This document shows, in pieces, positions 1-4,142 of a stretch of DNA of 19,046 bases. Below the pieces are notes generated by a model. It was not told the origin of the DNA, did not search any database, and saw nothing but the letters and a program-made list of their open reading frames with translations. The position numbers were made by a program, and so were the translations under genes. This DNA comes from an uncultured Treponema sp. (lineage in GTDB: Bacteria > Spirochaetota > Spirochaetia > Treponematales > Treponemataceae), in contig CALFIX010000028.1 of NCBI GenBank assembly GCA_937877515.1, positions 1 to 19,046 of the forward strand, in the 5' to 3' direction. Within the stretch, counting starts at the first letter, position 1, and each line of letters begins with the position of its first letter.

Positions 1-798
1 GCCTGGTATAATCTGTAAAGGTACTTTTGAGCCTTCTGGCTTTTTCTGCCCTATGCGGATTTCAGGAAAAGCCAGGCGCAAGCGGCGGGTAAAGAAGGTT
101 TGATGGACAGTCCAGCCTTTGTCTTTTACAAAGTCAAGAAAGTCTTCATAGCACTGCTTTAGAAAGACATAGCCGCCGTCGTTTACCCGTGTCAGACGCT
201 GTAGTCCCCATTCTGCTATGGCGTTTGACACTTCCTGTTTATAATAAGGTGCAGCGTTTGCAACTTCTGCATCTGCAGCAGATTCTAATTTTACTTGAAC
301 CTGTCTTGCAGCTTCTTGTGCAGCTCCTTTTAGTATCAATTCCATAATCTTAGGGGTAAGCAGTTTTTGTTCTAAAAAAAGGTTCAGGTTATTCAGTATG
401 TACGCCCTTGCTTTTTCCCCTGGTGTTTCTAAAGCCCCACCGTAGCTTCCCGTCTTGCGGATAGAGGGCAGCACTTGGCCCGTGACCCAGCGGCGGAACT
501 CGCGCGCGTTTTCCTTGCGGCTCATAAAGGCTGCGTGGTAGACGCCCGCTTCACTTATCACAATCATTTCCTGTGTGCCGCCCGATGTAGAGACCGGGCA
601 TTTGGCGGTCTCGTCTTCGTCAAGATAGCGTGTCATGTCGTCTGCTGTTCTATAATCAAGTACAGCCGCGACATCTCTTGCCACAAACCACACGTTCTCT
701 TCTGAAAGGGTACGCTCATTTAGCGTACCCTTTTGGTTTTTCTGGACCGTGCGAATCAGCGTGTCGCCAAAAGACCAGTTTGTTATACATCCGTTCAT
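1..798 (-). CDS. Bro-N domain phage antirepressor, partial (C-terminus beyond window edge)
   Basis: The minus frame is open from an ATG at 798 to position 1, giving 266 codons without a stop, so the C-terminus lies outside the window. Residues about 30-115 show a BRO family N-terminal domain (WFVARDVAAVLDY, then VISEAGVYHAAFMSRK, then FRRWVTGQVLPSIRKTGSYG). This DNA-binding module is typical of phage antirepressors. The later part contains a second predicted globular region (TRVNDGGYVFLKQCYEDF, GWTVHQTFFTRRL) that resembles antirepressor C-terminal domains, but I cannot name it. The start is preceded by GAGGGGG and overlaps the stop of the upstream small gene by 4 bp (ATGA), so it is the last visible gene of a leftward operon. 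Its role is inferred to be antagonising the divergent repressor during induction. It is noticeably more GC-rich than the intergenic DNA. Confidence 0.88.
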   Translation of the reverse strand, partial: MNGCITNWSFGDTLIRTVQKNQKGTLNERTLSEENVWFVARDVAAVLDYRTADDMTRYLDEDETAKCPVSTSGGTQEMIVISEAGVYHAAFMSRKENAREFRRWVTGQVLPSIRKTGSYGGALETPGEKARAYILNNLNLFLEQKLLTPKIMELILKGAAQEAARQVQVKLESAADAEVANAAPYYKQEVSNAIAEWGLQRLTRVNDGGYVFLKQCYEDFLDFVKDKGWTVHQTFFTRRLRLAFPEIRIGQKKPEGSKVPLQIIPG

Positions 799-977
799 TC
801 TTTCACCCCCTCTTTTGGCAGGTAACCTTCGTTTTTGAGTGCCTCGATTACAAGGCGTTGAATCCACTGGTTCTTCTTAATCGCTTTCTCATGTGCAAAG
901 CGGTTAAATGCCTCTCTTTCACTGTCTGTTAAGAGCATTGAAAGAGATACTGGACGCGCAGTCTGTGTTATTGTCAT
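795..977 (-). CDS. small ribbon-helix-helix-like protein (60 aa)
   Basis: This 60-residue protein has an early beta-like stretch (ARPVSLSMLLTDSE) followed by two predicted helices (EREAFNRFAHEKAIKKNQWI and RLVIEALKNEGYLP). That pattern is typical of Arc/CopG ribbon-helix-helix DNA-binding proteins. A strong ribosome-binding site (AGGAGGT) lies 7 nt upstream of the ATG. It overlaps its neighbours on both sides by 4 bp, so it is translationally coupled in the leftward operon ending with the Bro-N gene. Family placement rests on pattern only. A role as a small transcriptional regulator or Bro partner is inference. Confidence 0.7.
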   Translation of the reverse strand: MTITQTARPVSLSMLLTDSEREAFNRFAHEKAIKKNQWIQRLVIEALKNEGYLPKEGVKE

Positions 978-1183
978 TTGTCTTTACCTCCTAAAAAATG
1001 ACTTATTAAATCTAGTAACTCTTGCAGATACTGCTTGTATTGCCAGCCTTCCAGGTGACATATCTCGATATCAAGTCTTATGTCGCGTAAAAGGCGTTCT
1101 TTCATTTGTTCCCGTGCTAGTTGTTGCAGCGCAAAACGCTCACTTTCAGGTGCGTTTTTGGCGAGCGTCCATGATTTCTTCAT
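974..1183 (-). CDS. hypothetical small protein (69 aa)
   Basis: I do not recognise a family. The protein is 69 residues, charged and largely helical, with a Lys/Arg/Glu-rich middle (ALQQLAREQMKERLLRDIRL) and a hydrophobic C-terminal helix (YLQELLDLISHFLGG). The start ATG has AAGGA about 8 nt upstream. Its stop overlaps the start of the next gene (ATGA at 974-977), and its beginning overlaps the end of the preceding gene by 38 bp. This dense packing supports it as a real member of the immunity operon. Confidence 0.6.
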   Translation of the reverse strand: MKKSWTLAKNAPESERFALQQLAREQMKERLLRDIRLDIEICHLEGWQYKQYLQELLDLISHFLGGKDK

Positions 1184-1319
1184 AAGTTATTCCTTGAAAA
1201 TGATTATTAAAAACTTCAGGTTTATGTAAACTCATAATTCCATACGAAAAATTAACAGCCTTTTCAAATGAAACCTCTTTCCAGTCACTGAACCACGCTT
1301 TAATTTTAATTTCTGTCAT
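1146..1319 (-). CDS. hypothetical small protein, first gene of leftward immunity operon (57 aa)
   Basis: The ATG at 1319 is chosen over an in-frame ATG 18 nt further upstream because an excellent ribosome-binding site (AGGAGGAA) sits directly before it. The product (MTEIKIKAWFSDWKEV...) has 57 residues, is mixed alpha/beta in character, and matches no family I know. It is the first gene after the leftward promoter at 1349-1377. Its position opposite the repressor matches where cro-like or early regulatory genes usually lie, but I see no helix-turn-helix, so its function is open. Confidence 0.6.
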   Translation of the reverse strand: MTEIKIKAWFSDWKEVSFEKAVNFSYGIMSLHKPEVFNNHFQGITYEEIMDARQKRT

Positions 1320-1348
1320 ATTTCCTCCTGATTTCAAAGTTTCTGTTG

Positions 1349-1377
1349 ATATTACAGTGAAAAATAACGCTTGTCAA
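1349..1377 (-). promoter_or_regulatory. leftward sigma70-type promoter of the antirepressor operon
   Basis: Read on the minus strand: TTGACA (1377-1372), a 17-bp spacer, then TAATAT (1354-1349). The -35 is consensus and the -10 differs at one base. It drives the 1319-to-1 operon. Confidence 0.8.
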
Positions 1378-1416
1378 GCAAAAAAGTGTAATTTTTGCTA
1401 TTTTTTTCTGTAAAAT
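1351..1416. promoter_or_regulatory. divergent operator region between repressor and antirepressor operon
   Basis: An inverted pair of similar elements lies here: ATTACAGTGAAAAAT at 1351-1365 and ATTTTTTTCTGTAAAAT at 1400-1416. Each overlaps a -10 element (TAATAT leftward, TAAAAT at 1411-1416 rightward). A repressor bound to both would shut off both promoters, as in lambda-like switches. Binding by the product of 1435-1821 is inference. The rightward promoter has no good -35 at the usual spacing, so it may need activation. Confidence 0.45.
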
Positions 1417-1434
1417 TGTGATAAATCCTAAAAA

Positions 1435-1821
1435 ATGGACAAAAATAAAGATTTTTTCGGTCGTGTCAAGGCGTGGTGCAAGGAGCACAAGACCACGATT
1501 GAGGCACTGATGCAGGATGCTTCGGGCGGTGAATGGAATAAAGACACTTATTTCAGCTGGAGAAGAGGCAATTCGCTCCCGAAAGGCGAGAATATAGCGC
1601 GGCTGGCGCGTTTCATGGGCGTGTCGTGCGACTACCTTATCACCGGCGAGGAAGAAAACGGGCTTACAGAAAGCGAAATGGAAGTGGTAAAGATGGCGCA
1701 AAGGCTTTCTGCTGGTAACTTCCAGCGCTGGCTGGACTTTGGCTCCGGGCTTATAGCTGGGCAAGACAAAGACGATGCTGCTATTGCTTTTGAAAAGAGG
1801 AGGTCGCAGGCGGGGGCATGA
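1435..1821 (+). CDS. XRE/CI-like helix-turn-helix repressor (128 aa)
   Basis: The N-terminal part carries a helix-turn-helix of the XRE type (about residues 8-75): TTIEALMQDASGG, YFSWRRGNSLPK, IARLARFMGVSCDYLITGEE. The last motif is characteristic of phage and ICE repressors. The C-terminal half is short and lacks the LexA-type Ser/Lys autoprotease domain, so release would need an antirepressor rather than self-cleavage. That fits the Bro-N gene transcribed divergently from it. No Shine-Dalgarno sequence is visible before the ATG, and a TAAAAT -10 at 1411-1416 would give a leader of only about 12 nt, suggesting weak or near-leaderless translation of the repressor. Confidence 0.85.
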   Translation: MDKNKDFFGRVKAWCKEHKTTIEALMQDASGGEWNKDTYFSWRRGNSLPKGENIARLARFMGVSCDYLITGEEENGLTESEMEVVKMAQRLSAGNFQRWLDFGSGLIAGQDKDDAAIAFEKRRSQAGA

Positions 1822-1887
1822 TTTTTCACATGAAGTTAGAAAAGGCGTAAAAGTAAAACTTTTTTGCTAAAAAAATATTTTTTTAAG

Positions 1888-1916
1888 TTGACAAAACGCT
1901 AAAAAAGATTTACTTT
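1888..1916 (+). promoter_or_regulatory. promoter of small RNA A
   Basis: TTGACA at 1888-1893, a 17-bp spacer, and a weak -10 (TACTTT, 1911-1916). The same arrangement recurs at 2235-2263. The sequence from TTGACA into the spacer (TTGACAAAACGCTAAAA) is shared with 3192. Confidence 0.5.
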
Positions 1917-1922
1917 TACTAG

Positions 1923-2005
1923 TGAAAAGTGAAGGCTTCGGCAAAAGTCGAGGCTTCCCTCTCTGTTGTAGCCGGTTTAGGTGGTGCTAAGCCGGCTAAT
2001 TTTTA
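1923..2005 (+). ncRNA. candidate antitoxin small RNA A (~80 nt)
   Basis: This is a predicted RNA from about 1923 to the T-run after the terminator. It has a 5' hairpin (GCTTCGGC 1935-1942, AAAA loop, GTCGAGGC 1947-1954) and a terminator stem of 11 pairs (1970-1980 with 1987-1997) followed by T-rich sequence. Both stems contain U-G pairs that would be A-C mismatches on the other strand, so the functional RNA is the plus strand. Between the stems, 1955-1969 (TTCCCTCTCTGTTGT) can pair with the Shine-Dalgarno region of the convergent peptide mRNA (2096-2110) at 14 of 15 positions, counting wobbles. Size and layout resemble the antisense RNA of the Fst/par type I toxin-antitoxin locus. Its existence as an RNA and its antitoxin role are inference. 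Confidence 0.6.
1970..2005 (+). terminator. intrinsic terminator of small RNA A
   Basis: An 11-bp stem (AGCCGGTTTAG / CTAAGCCGGCT, one G-U) with a 6-nt loop GTGGTG, followed by AATTTTT and further T-runs. Confidence 0.8.
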
Positions 2006-2012
2006 CATTTTT

Positions 2013-2090
2013 TTATTTTTTGAAAAGTGAAATCACCATAATAACTGTTTGAAATATCATAATGTAAATCATAATATCGTCACTAGTCAT
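2013..2090 (-). CDS. candidate type I toxin peptide A (25 aa, hydrophobic)
   Basis: This 25-codon ORF starts MTSDDIMIYIMIFQTVIM and ends in KK-stop. It has a near-perfect ribosome-binding site (GGAGG, 8 nt before ATG) and a leftward promoter at 2166-2194. The peptide is one hydrophobic helix with acidic residues near the N-terminus and a lysine tail. This pattern is seen in small type I toxins of the TxpA/BsrG and 'putative holin-like toxin' group (N-terminal MT, Met/Ile-rich helix, terminal KK). The copy at 2361-2438 differs only conservatively (I/M, I/V, S/T, F/L) with no indels, so the ORF is under coding selection. The leader contains UUUCUUUC (complement of 2133-2140), able to pair with GGAGGAAA and mask the ribosome-binding site. 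Expected target: the cell membrane. Confidence 0.65.
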   Translation of the reverse strand: MTSDDIMIYIMIFQTVIMVISLFKK

Positions 2091-2165
2091 CGGCGTTTCC
2101 TCCCTGTTATGTAAAATTAAAATCTTACCAGAGAAAGAAATGACTTTTACCGAAGCGTTTTTGTT

Positions 2166-2194
2166 AGTTTAACGATTTTTATTTTATTTATCAA
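2166..2194 (-). promoter_or_regulatory. promoter of peptide A mRNA
   Basis: On the minus strand: TTGATA (2194-2189), a 17-bp spacer, TAAACT (2171-2166). Predicted start near 2159, giving a leader of about 69 nt. Confidence 0.65.
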
Positions 2195-2206
2195 GATAAA
2201 AAAGAA

Positions 2207-2269
2207 TTAGTAAAAGTAAACGTTATTTTTAGGCTTGACAAAACGCTGAAAAAGATTTACTTTTACTAA
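2207..2269. repeat. 14-bp inverted repeat bracketing the small RNA B promoter
   Basis: TTAGTAAAAGTAAA (2207-2220) and its exact reverse complement (2256-2269) bracket the TTGACA at 2235-2240. Copy A has a shorter version (GTAAAAGTAAA near 1847 and TTTACTTTTAC near 1909). Possible operator or structural element; the binding factor is unknown. Confidence 0.55.
2235..2263 (+). promoter_or_regulatory. promoter of small RNA B
   Basis: TTGACA (2235-2240), a 17-bp spacer and TACTTT (2258-2263), parallel to the copy A promoter. Confidence 0.5.
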
Positions 2270-2352
2270 TGAAGAGTAAAGCTTCGGCAAAAGTCGAGAT
2301 TTCTTCCGAGATGTAAGCCATTTCAGTTGCCTCTGAAATGGCTATTTTTTAC
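2270..2352 (+). ncRNA. candidate antitoxin small RNA B (~80 nt)
   Basis: Paralogue of small RNA A. The 5' hairpin is retained in shorter form (GCTTCGGC 2281-2288, AAAA, GTCGAG 2293-2298). The terminator is a perfect 11-bp stem whose sequence is largely replaced relative to copy A while the stem length, AGCC/GGCT base and 6-nt loop are kept; this compensatory change argues for a selected RNA structure. Positions 2300-2314 (TTTCTTCCGAGATGT) can pair with the ribosome-binding region of peptide mRNA B (2444-2458) at 14 of 15 positions, but poorly with that of copy A. Cognate-specific regulation of peptide B is inferred. Confidence 0.6.
2316..2350 (+). terminator. intrinsic terminator of small RNA B
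   Basis: A perfect 11-bp stem (AGCCATTTCAG / CTGAAATGGCT, 2316-2326 with 2333-2343), loop TTGCCT, then ATTTTTT. Confidence 0.85.
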
Positions 2353-2360
2353 AATTTTTC

Positions 2361-2438
2361 TTATTTTTTGAGAAGGGTAACCACCATAATAACTGTTTGA
2401 AACATCATAATATAAATCATAATATCGTCACTAGTCAT
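2361..2438 (-). CDS. candidate type I toxin peptide B (25 aa, hydrophobic)
   Basis: Paralogue of the peptide at 2013-2090 (MTSDDIMIYIMMFQTVIM..., ending KK). The ribosome-binding site CGGAGG lies 8 nt upstream and the promoter at 2511-2539. The ribosome-binding segment GGAGGAAA can pair with UUUCUUCC in the leader (complement of 2478-2485; one wobble), so the masking arrangement is conserved although the leader sequence has changed. Four of five residue or codon differences from copy A replace like with like. A short membrane peptide repressed by the convergent small RNA is the best-supported reading. Toxicity is not shown. Confidence 0.65.
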   Translation of the reverse strand: MTSDDIMIYIMMFQTVIMVVTLLKK

Positions 2439-2510
2439 TGGCGTTTCCTCCGGGATGTTGAAATTAAAATCTATCAGGGAAGAAAATGACTTTTACCGAA
2501 GCATTTTGTT

Positions 2511-2539
2511 AGTTTAACGATTTTTATTTTATTTATCAA
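2511..2539 (-). promoter_or_regulatory. promoter of peptide B mRNA
   Basis: Minus strand: TTGATA (2539-2534), 17-bp spacer, TAAACT (2516-2511), identical in layout to copy A. Confidence 0.65.
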
Positions 2540-2542
2540 GAT

Positions 2543-2568
2543 AAAAAAAGACACGCTTAGAGCGTGCC
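2543..2568 (-). terminator. leftward terminator after the ribbon-helix-helix gene
   Basis: On the minus strand a 7-bp stem (GGCACGC / GCGTGTC, one G-U) with loop TCTAA is followed by seven T. It closes the 3064-to-2580 operon just before the peptide B promoter. Confidence 0.75.
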
Positions 2569-2579
2569 TTTGGGCGTTT

Positions 2580-2762
2580 TTACGTCAATGCCAGTTCCAC
2601 AAGATACCGGCTGACTGTTTTTCCTGCTTTCTTGGCAAGGTCTTTTATCTGCTCTACCTCTTCTGGTAGGGCAGAAATAGAAATAGTTTTATATTCCACA
2701 GTGCGCCCTTTTATTGTTCCTGGCGGGCGACCTGCTCCAGTTCTTTTTCCTCCACTTGGCAT
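2580..2762 (-). CDS. ribbon-helix-helix (CopG-like) protein, 60 aa
   Basis: The start at 2762 is preferred over an upstream in-frame ATG because of GGGGGTG just before it and a 1-bp overlap with the stop of the preceding peptide (TAATG). The N-terminus MPSGGKRTGAGRPPGTIKG is the glycine/arginine-rich leader common in phage and plasmid CopG-type proteins. It is followed by a beta strand (KTISISALPEEVEQ) and helices (IKDLAKKAGKTVSRYLVELA). It probably binds DNA as a dimer. As last gene of an operon whose promoter carries a 17-bp palindrome (3094-3110), autoregulation through that palindrome is a reasonable inference. Confidence 0.75.
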   Translation of the reverse strand: MPSGGKRTGAGRPPGTIKGRTVEYKTISISALPEEVEQIKDLAKKAGKTVSRYLVELALT

Positions 2763-2869
2763 TAAAGCACCCCCGTGCGGTGCATAACATACAAGGCAAT
2801 AGCTACACACGCGCCAATAAGGGCATCTTTTGCAAGTGTTTTTAAAAATGTTTTTCTTTCAGTTGACAT
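2762..2869 (-). CDS. small single-pass membrane peptide (35 aa)
   Basis: Translation: MSTERKTFLKTLAKDALIGA..., a basic N-terminus, then a hydrophobic helix (ALIGACVAIALYVM) and a short tail. The ribosome-binding site AGGAGG is 6 nt before the ATG, and the stop is coupled by overlap to the ribbon-helix-helix gene. No family recognised. Its strong translation signal and coupling support it as real. Confidence 0.6.
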   Translation of the reverse strand: MSTERKTFLKTLAKDALIGACVAIALYVMHRTGVL

Positions 2870-2900
2870 AAGAACCTCCTGGGGGTAAAATAAGGCTAAA

Positions 2901-2930
2901 GAGTGACGGTTTGCTTACTTCCCGCCACTC
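2901..2930 (-). promoter_or_regulatory. intercistronic hairpin
   Basis: GAGTGGCGG and CCGTCACTC on the minus strand form a 9-bp stem (one G-U) with a 12-nt loop, lying between the 41-aa and 35-aa peptide genes. There is no good T-run, so it looks like an attenuating, processing or stabilising hairpin rather than a full terminator. Confidence 0.5.
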
Positions 2931-2938
2931 CTTACCCG

Positions 2939-3064
2939 CTAGCTGAACAATAAGCGAATTACTATTTCAGTAATTACACCTGTTGCAACAGCTATCAGGA
3001 TTTCAAACGCTGCCCGTTTGATTGCCCGTAATACTTTACGGGCTTTTTTCTTTCCCTTGGTCAC
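2939..3064 (-). CDS. small cationic membrane peptide (41 aa), GTG start
   Basis: The GTG start at 3064 has GAGGG 7 nt upstream. The product begins MTKGKKKARKVLRAIKRA, a strongly basic N-terminus, followed by a hydrophobic helix (AFEILIAVATGVITEIVIRL). It is the first gene after the 3118-3146 promoter. No family is assigned. In length and layout it resembles the 41-codon ORF at 12616-12741. It may be a small membrane-active peptide, but the function is unknown. Confidence 0.6.
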   Translation of the reverse strand: MTKGKKKARKVLRAIKRAAFEILIAVATGVITEIVIRLLFS

Positions 3065-3093
3065 AATTTTACCCTCAAATTAAGAATTTTTTT

Positions 3094-3110
3094 TAAGGTC
3101 AACGACCTTA
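3094..3110. promoter_or_regulatory. palindromic operator candidate
   Basis: TAAGGTC-AAC-GACCTTA: perfect 7-bp arms with a 3-bp centre, placed at the expected transcription start of the promoter at 3118-3146. Probable binding site for the ribbon-helix-helix protein of the same operon (inference). Confidence 0.6.
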
Positions 3111-3117
3111 TATTTTT

Positions 3118-3146
3118 ATAATACAATAAAATAAATTATTTGTCAA
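3118..3146 (-). promoter_or_regulatory. strong leftward promoter of small-peptide/RHH operon
   Basis: Minus strand: consensus TTGACA (3146-3141), 17-bp spacer, TATTAT (3123-3118). Confidence 0.85.
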
Positions 3147-3191
3147 TAACTTTTAATCAAAAAAAGAGAAAAAAAGAAGAATTTTTTTTAG

Positions 3192-3345
3192 TTGACAAAA
3201 CGCTAAAATTGATAAAAATACAGGTCAGCCAATAATCTAAAAATCCCGTCAGACGCGAAAAAACGCCCCTAGAATCGTTTCTAATCACAAAAAGCATATT
3301 TATTACTAAAAAGCCCCTAGGACCTCCCTAATGGGCTTTTTTTTG
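3192..3345 (+). ncRNA. orphan small-RNA unit sharing the small RNA A/B promoter
   Basis: TTGACAAAACGCTAAAA at 3192-3208 matches the -35 and early spacer of the two upstream small-RNA promoters. No convincing -10 lies at the same spacing (AT-rich GATAAAAATA follows). About 120 nt downstream there is a strong terminator (3308-3345) and no ORF between. This may be an orphan third small RNA, or a remnant of a lost third locus copy. I found no complementarity of its body to either peptide ribosome-binding site. Confidence 0.4.
3308..3345 (+). terminator. bidirectional-type intrinsic terminator
   Basis: AAAAAGCCC (3308-3316) pairs with GGGCTTTTT (3333-3341), with a nested TAGG/CCTA stem and an eight-T run. 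Confidence 0.8.
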
Positions 3346-3444
3346 TTTCTGAATATTGCCGTTTTTTCGGTTTATTTTTCTATGTTTTATAATTTTGATG
3401 ACGTGGTAGCTGGTAGAAGATTTTTTTCCGAAATTCTACCCTCG

Positions 3445-3467
3445 ACAAATGTATACTATACATTTGT
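3445..3467. repeat. 23-bp palindrome (ACAAATGTATA arms)
   Basis: ACAAATGTATA-C-TATACATTTGT: perfect 11-bp arms about one base. A related half site, ATACATTTGT, recurs at 3551-3560. Typical size for a dimeric regulator's operator. Confidence 0.65.
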
Positions 3468-3570
3468 GTACACTGTATATAGTGCTTTTTTAAAAATAAA
3501 TTTTACTTTTCCGTATTAGTAGTGTTTTGACCCCAAAAAAAGGCAAAAAAATACATTTGTATAGTTGTTT

Positions 3571-3602
3571 TTTCTTTTAAATTCCTTTGAATTTAAAAGA
3601 AA
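3571..3602. repeat. 32-bp inverted repeat
   Basis: TTTCTTTTAAATTC and its exact reverse complement are separated by CTTT. A partial echo (TTTCTTTAAATTCCTTT) lies near 3791. Confidence 0.7.
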
Positions 3603-3640
3603 TTAGAGCGGTTTTAGCTTCCAAACTTTTACCTGACTGT

Positions 3641-3668
3641 TAAAATCATATATAAATATATGATTTTA
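3641..3668. repeat. 28-bp inverted repeat
   Basis: TAAAATCATATA and its exact reverse complement around TAAA. Confidence 0.7.
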
Positions 3669-3676
3669 TTTCTTTA

Positions 3677-3710
3677 TAATACAGTAAAATATATATATTT
3701 TACTGTATTA
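3677..3710. repeat. 34-bp perfect palindrome
   Basis: 17-bp arms (TAATACAGTAAAATATA) with no spacer. Could extrude as a cruciform or bind a dimeric protein. Confidence 0.75.
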
Positions 3711-3963
3711 AGGCGATTTTAAGTAAAAGTATATTGTTGAATTAAGAGTTTTTTAGTGCATTTAAAAAATTTTTTTGAGGTGAAGACATTTTTCTTTAAA
3801 TTCCTTTTTTCACACTCTAATTTATCAAAAATAAATTTACTTATACTTTTGAAGGATTTTTTTTGCATAAGTCTTTATCTTATACAGATTTATAAATAGA
3901 ATAACCAGCTTTTAAAAGTTCTACCAAACTTTCAAGGACAATCTGAAAATCTGCAAGCTAAAC

Positions 3964-4053
3964 GGGCATCCAGGGGACGTGTAAGCTGGCAGAAAAAGCC
4001 AAGGTACTGTGAGGCCCCTATACCCGTGTGCAATTATTCTGCGCGGAGTGCCC
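3964..4053 (+). ncRNA. structured RNA candidate upstream of the 4143 gene
   Basis: A closing stem pairs GGGCATCC (3964-3971) with GGAGTGCCC (4045-4053) with one bulge. Inside it AGGGG (3972-3976) pairs with CCCCT (4015-4019) and encloses TGGC-AGAAAAA-GCCA (3987-4001). A third hairpin GTGC/GCGC is possible at 4028-4043, and ACGGG (3962-3966) could alternatively pair with CCCGT (4023-4027). The block is GC-richer than its AT-rich surroundings and has no ORF on either strand. I could not match it to a known ribozyme or riboswitch by eye. It may be a small RNA or the leader of the rightward operon. Confidence 0.4.
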
Positions 4054-4142
4054 CTTGTCATTTGTGTAGTAGTTTTAACAAAAACCTAATAGATTCTAAA
4101 ATTGAATAGCATTAAGTCTTAATACCTAATAAACTTTTAGGC

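Larger units (their letters stand above)
1845..2549. repeat. tandem imperfect duplication of a ~345-bp non-coding RNA/peptide locus
   Basis: Copy A covers about 1845-2205 and copy B about 2206-2549. Corresponding landmarks are offset by 345-348 bp: TTGACA at 1888 and 2235, peptide start at 2090 and 2438, leftward TTGATA at 2189-2194 and 2534-2539. Each copy holds a rightward promoter, small RNA and terminator, and a convergent leftward peptide gene. The peptide ORF keeps its frame between copies while the flanks carry indels and terminator-stem replacements. Confidence 0.85.
3346..4142. other. AT-rich intergenic region with palindromes and a structured-RNA candidate
   Basis: I see no convincing gene here. 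A 62-codon frame beginning at 3331 starts inside the terminator, has no ribosome-binding site and reads as low-complexity sequence. The stretch holds four long palindromes between 3445 and 3710 and a GC-richer, foldable block at 3964-4053. It could be a regulatory hub or a replication/partition site. No iterons or replication gene are visible to decide. Confidence 0.6.

Noticed and set aside
475..932. Plus-strand frames in the first kilobase
   Set aside because: They lie opposite the strongly supported Bro-N gene and the 60-aa gene and have no homology-like content or ribosome-binding sites.
2901..2930. Full intrinsic terminator between the two small peptide genes
   Set aside because: The stem is good, but the following sequence (TTTAGCC) lacks a T-run, so I list it only as a hairpin.
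3331..3519. 62-codon plus-strand frame rich in Phe/Tyr
   Set aside because: It begins within a terminator, has no ribosome-binding site and crosses the 23-bp palindrome; low-complexity AT-rich sequence explains it.
3445..3710. CRISPR array
   Set aside because: The palindromes differ in sequence and there are no regular repeats or spacers.
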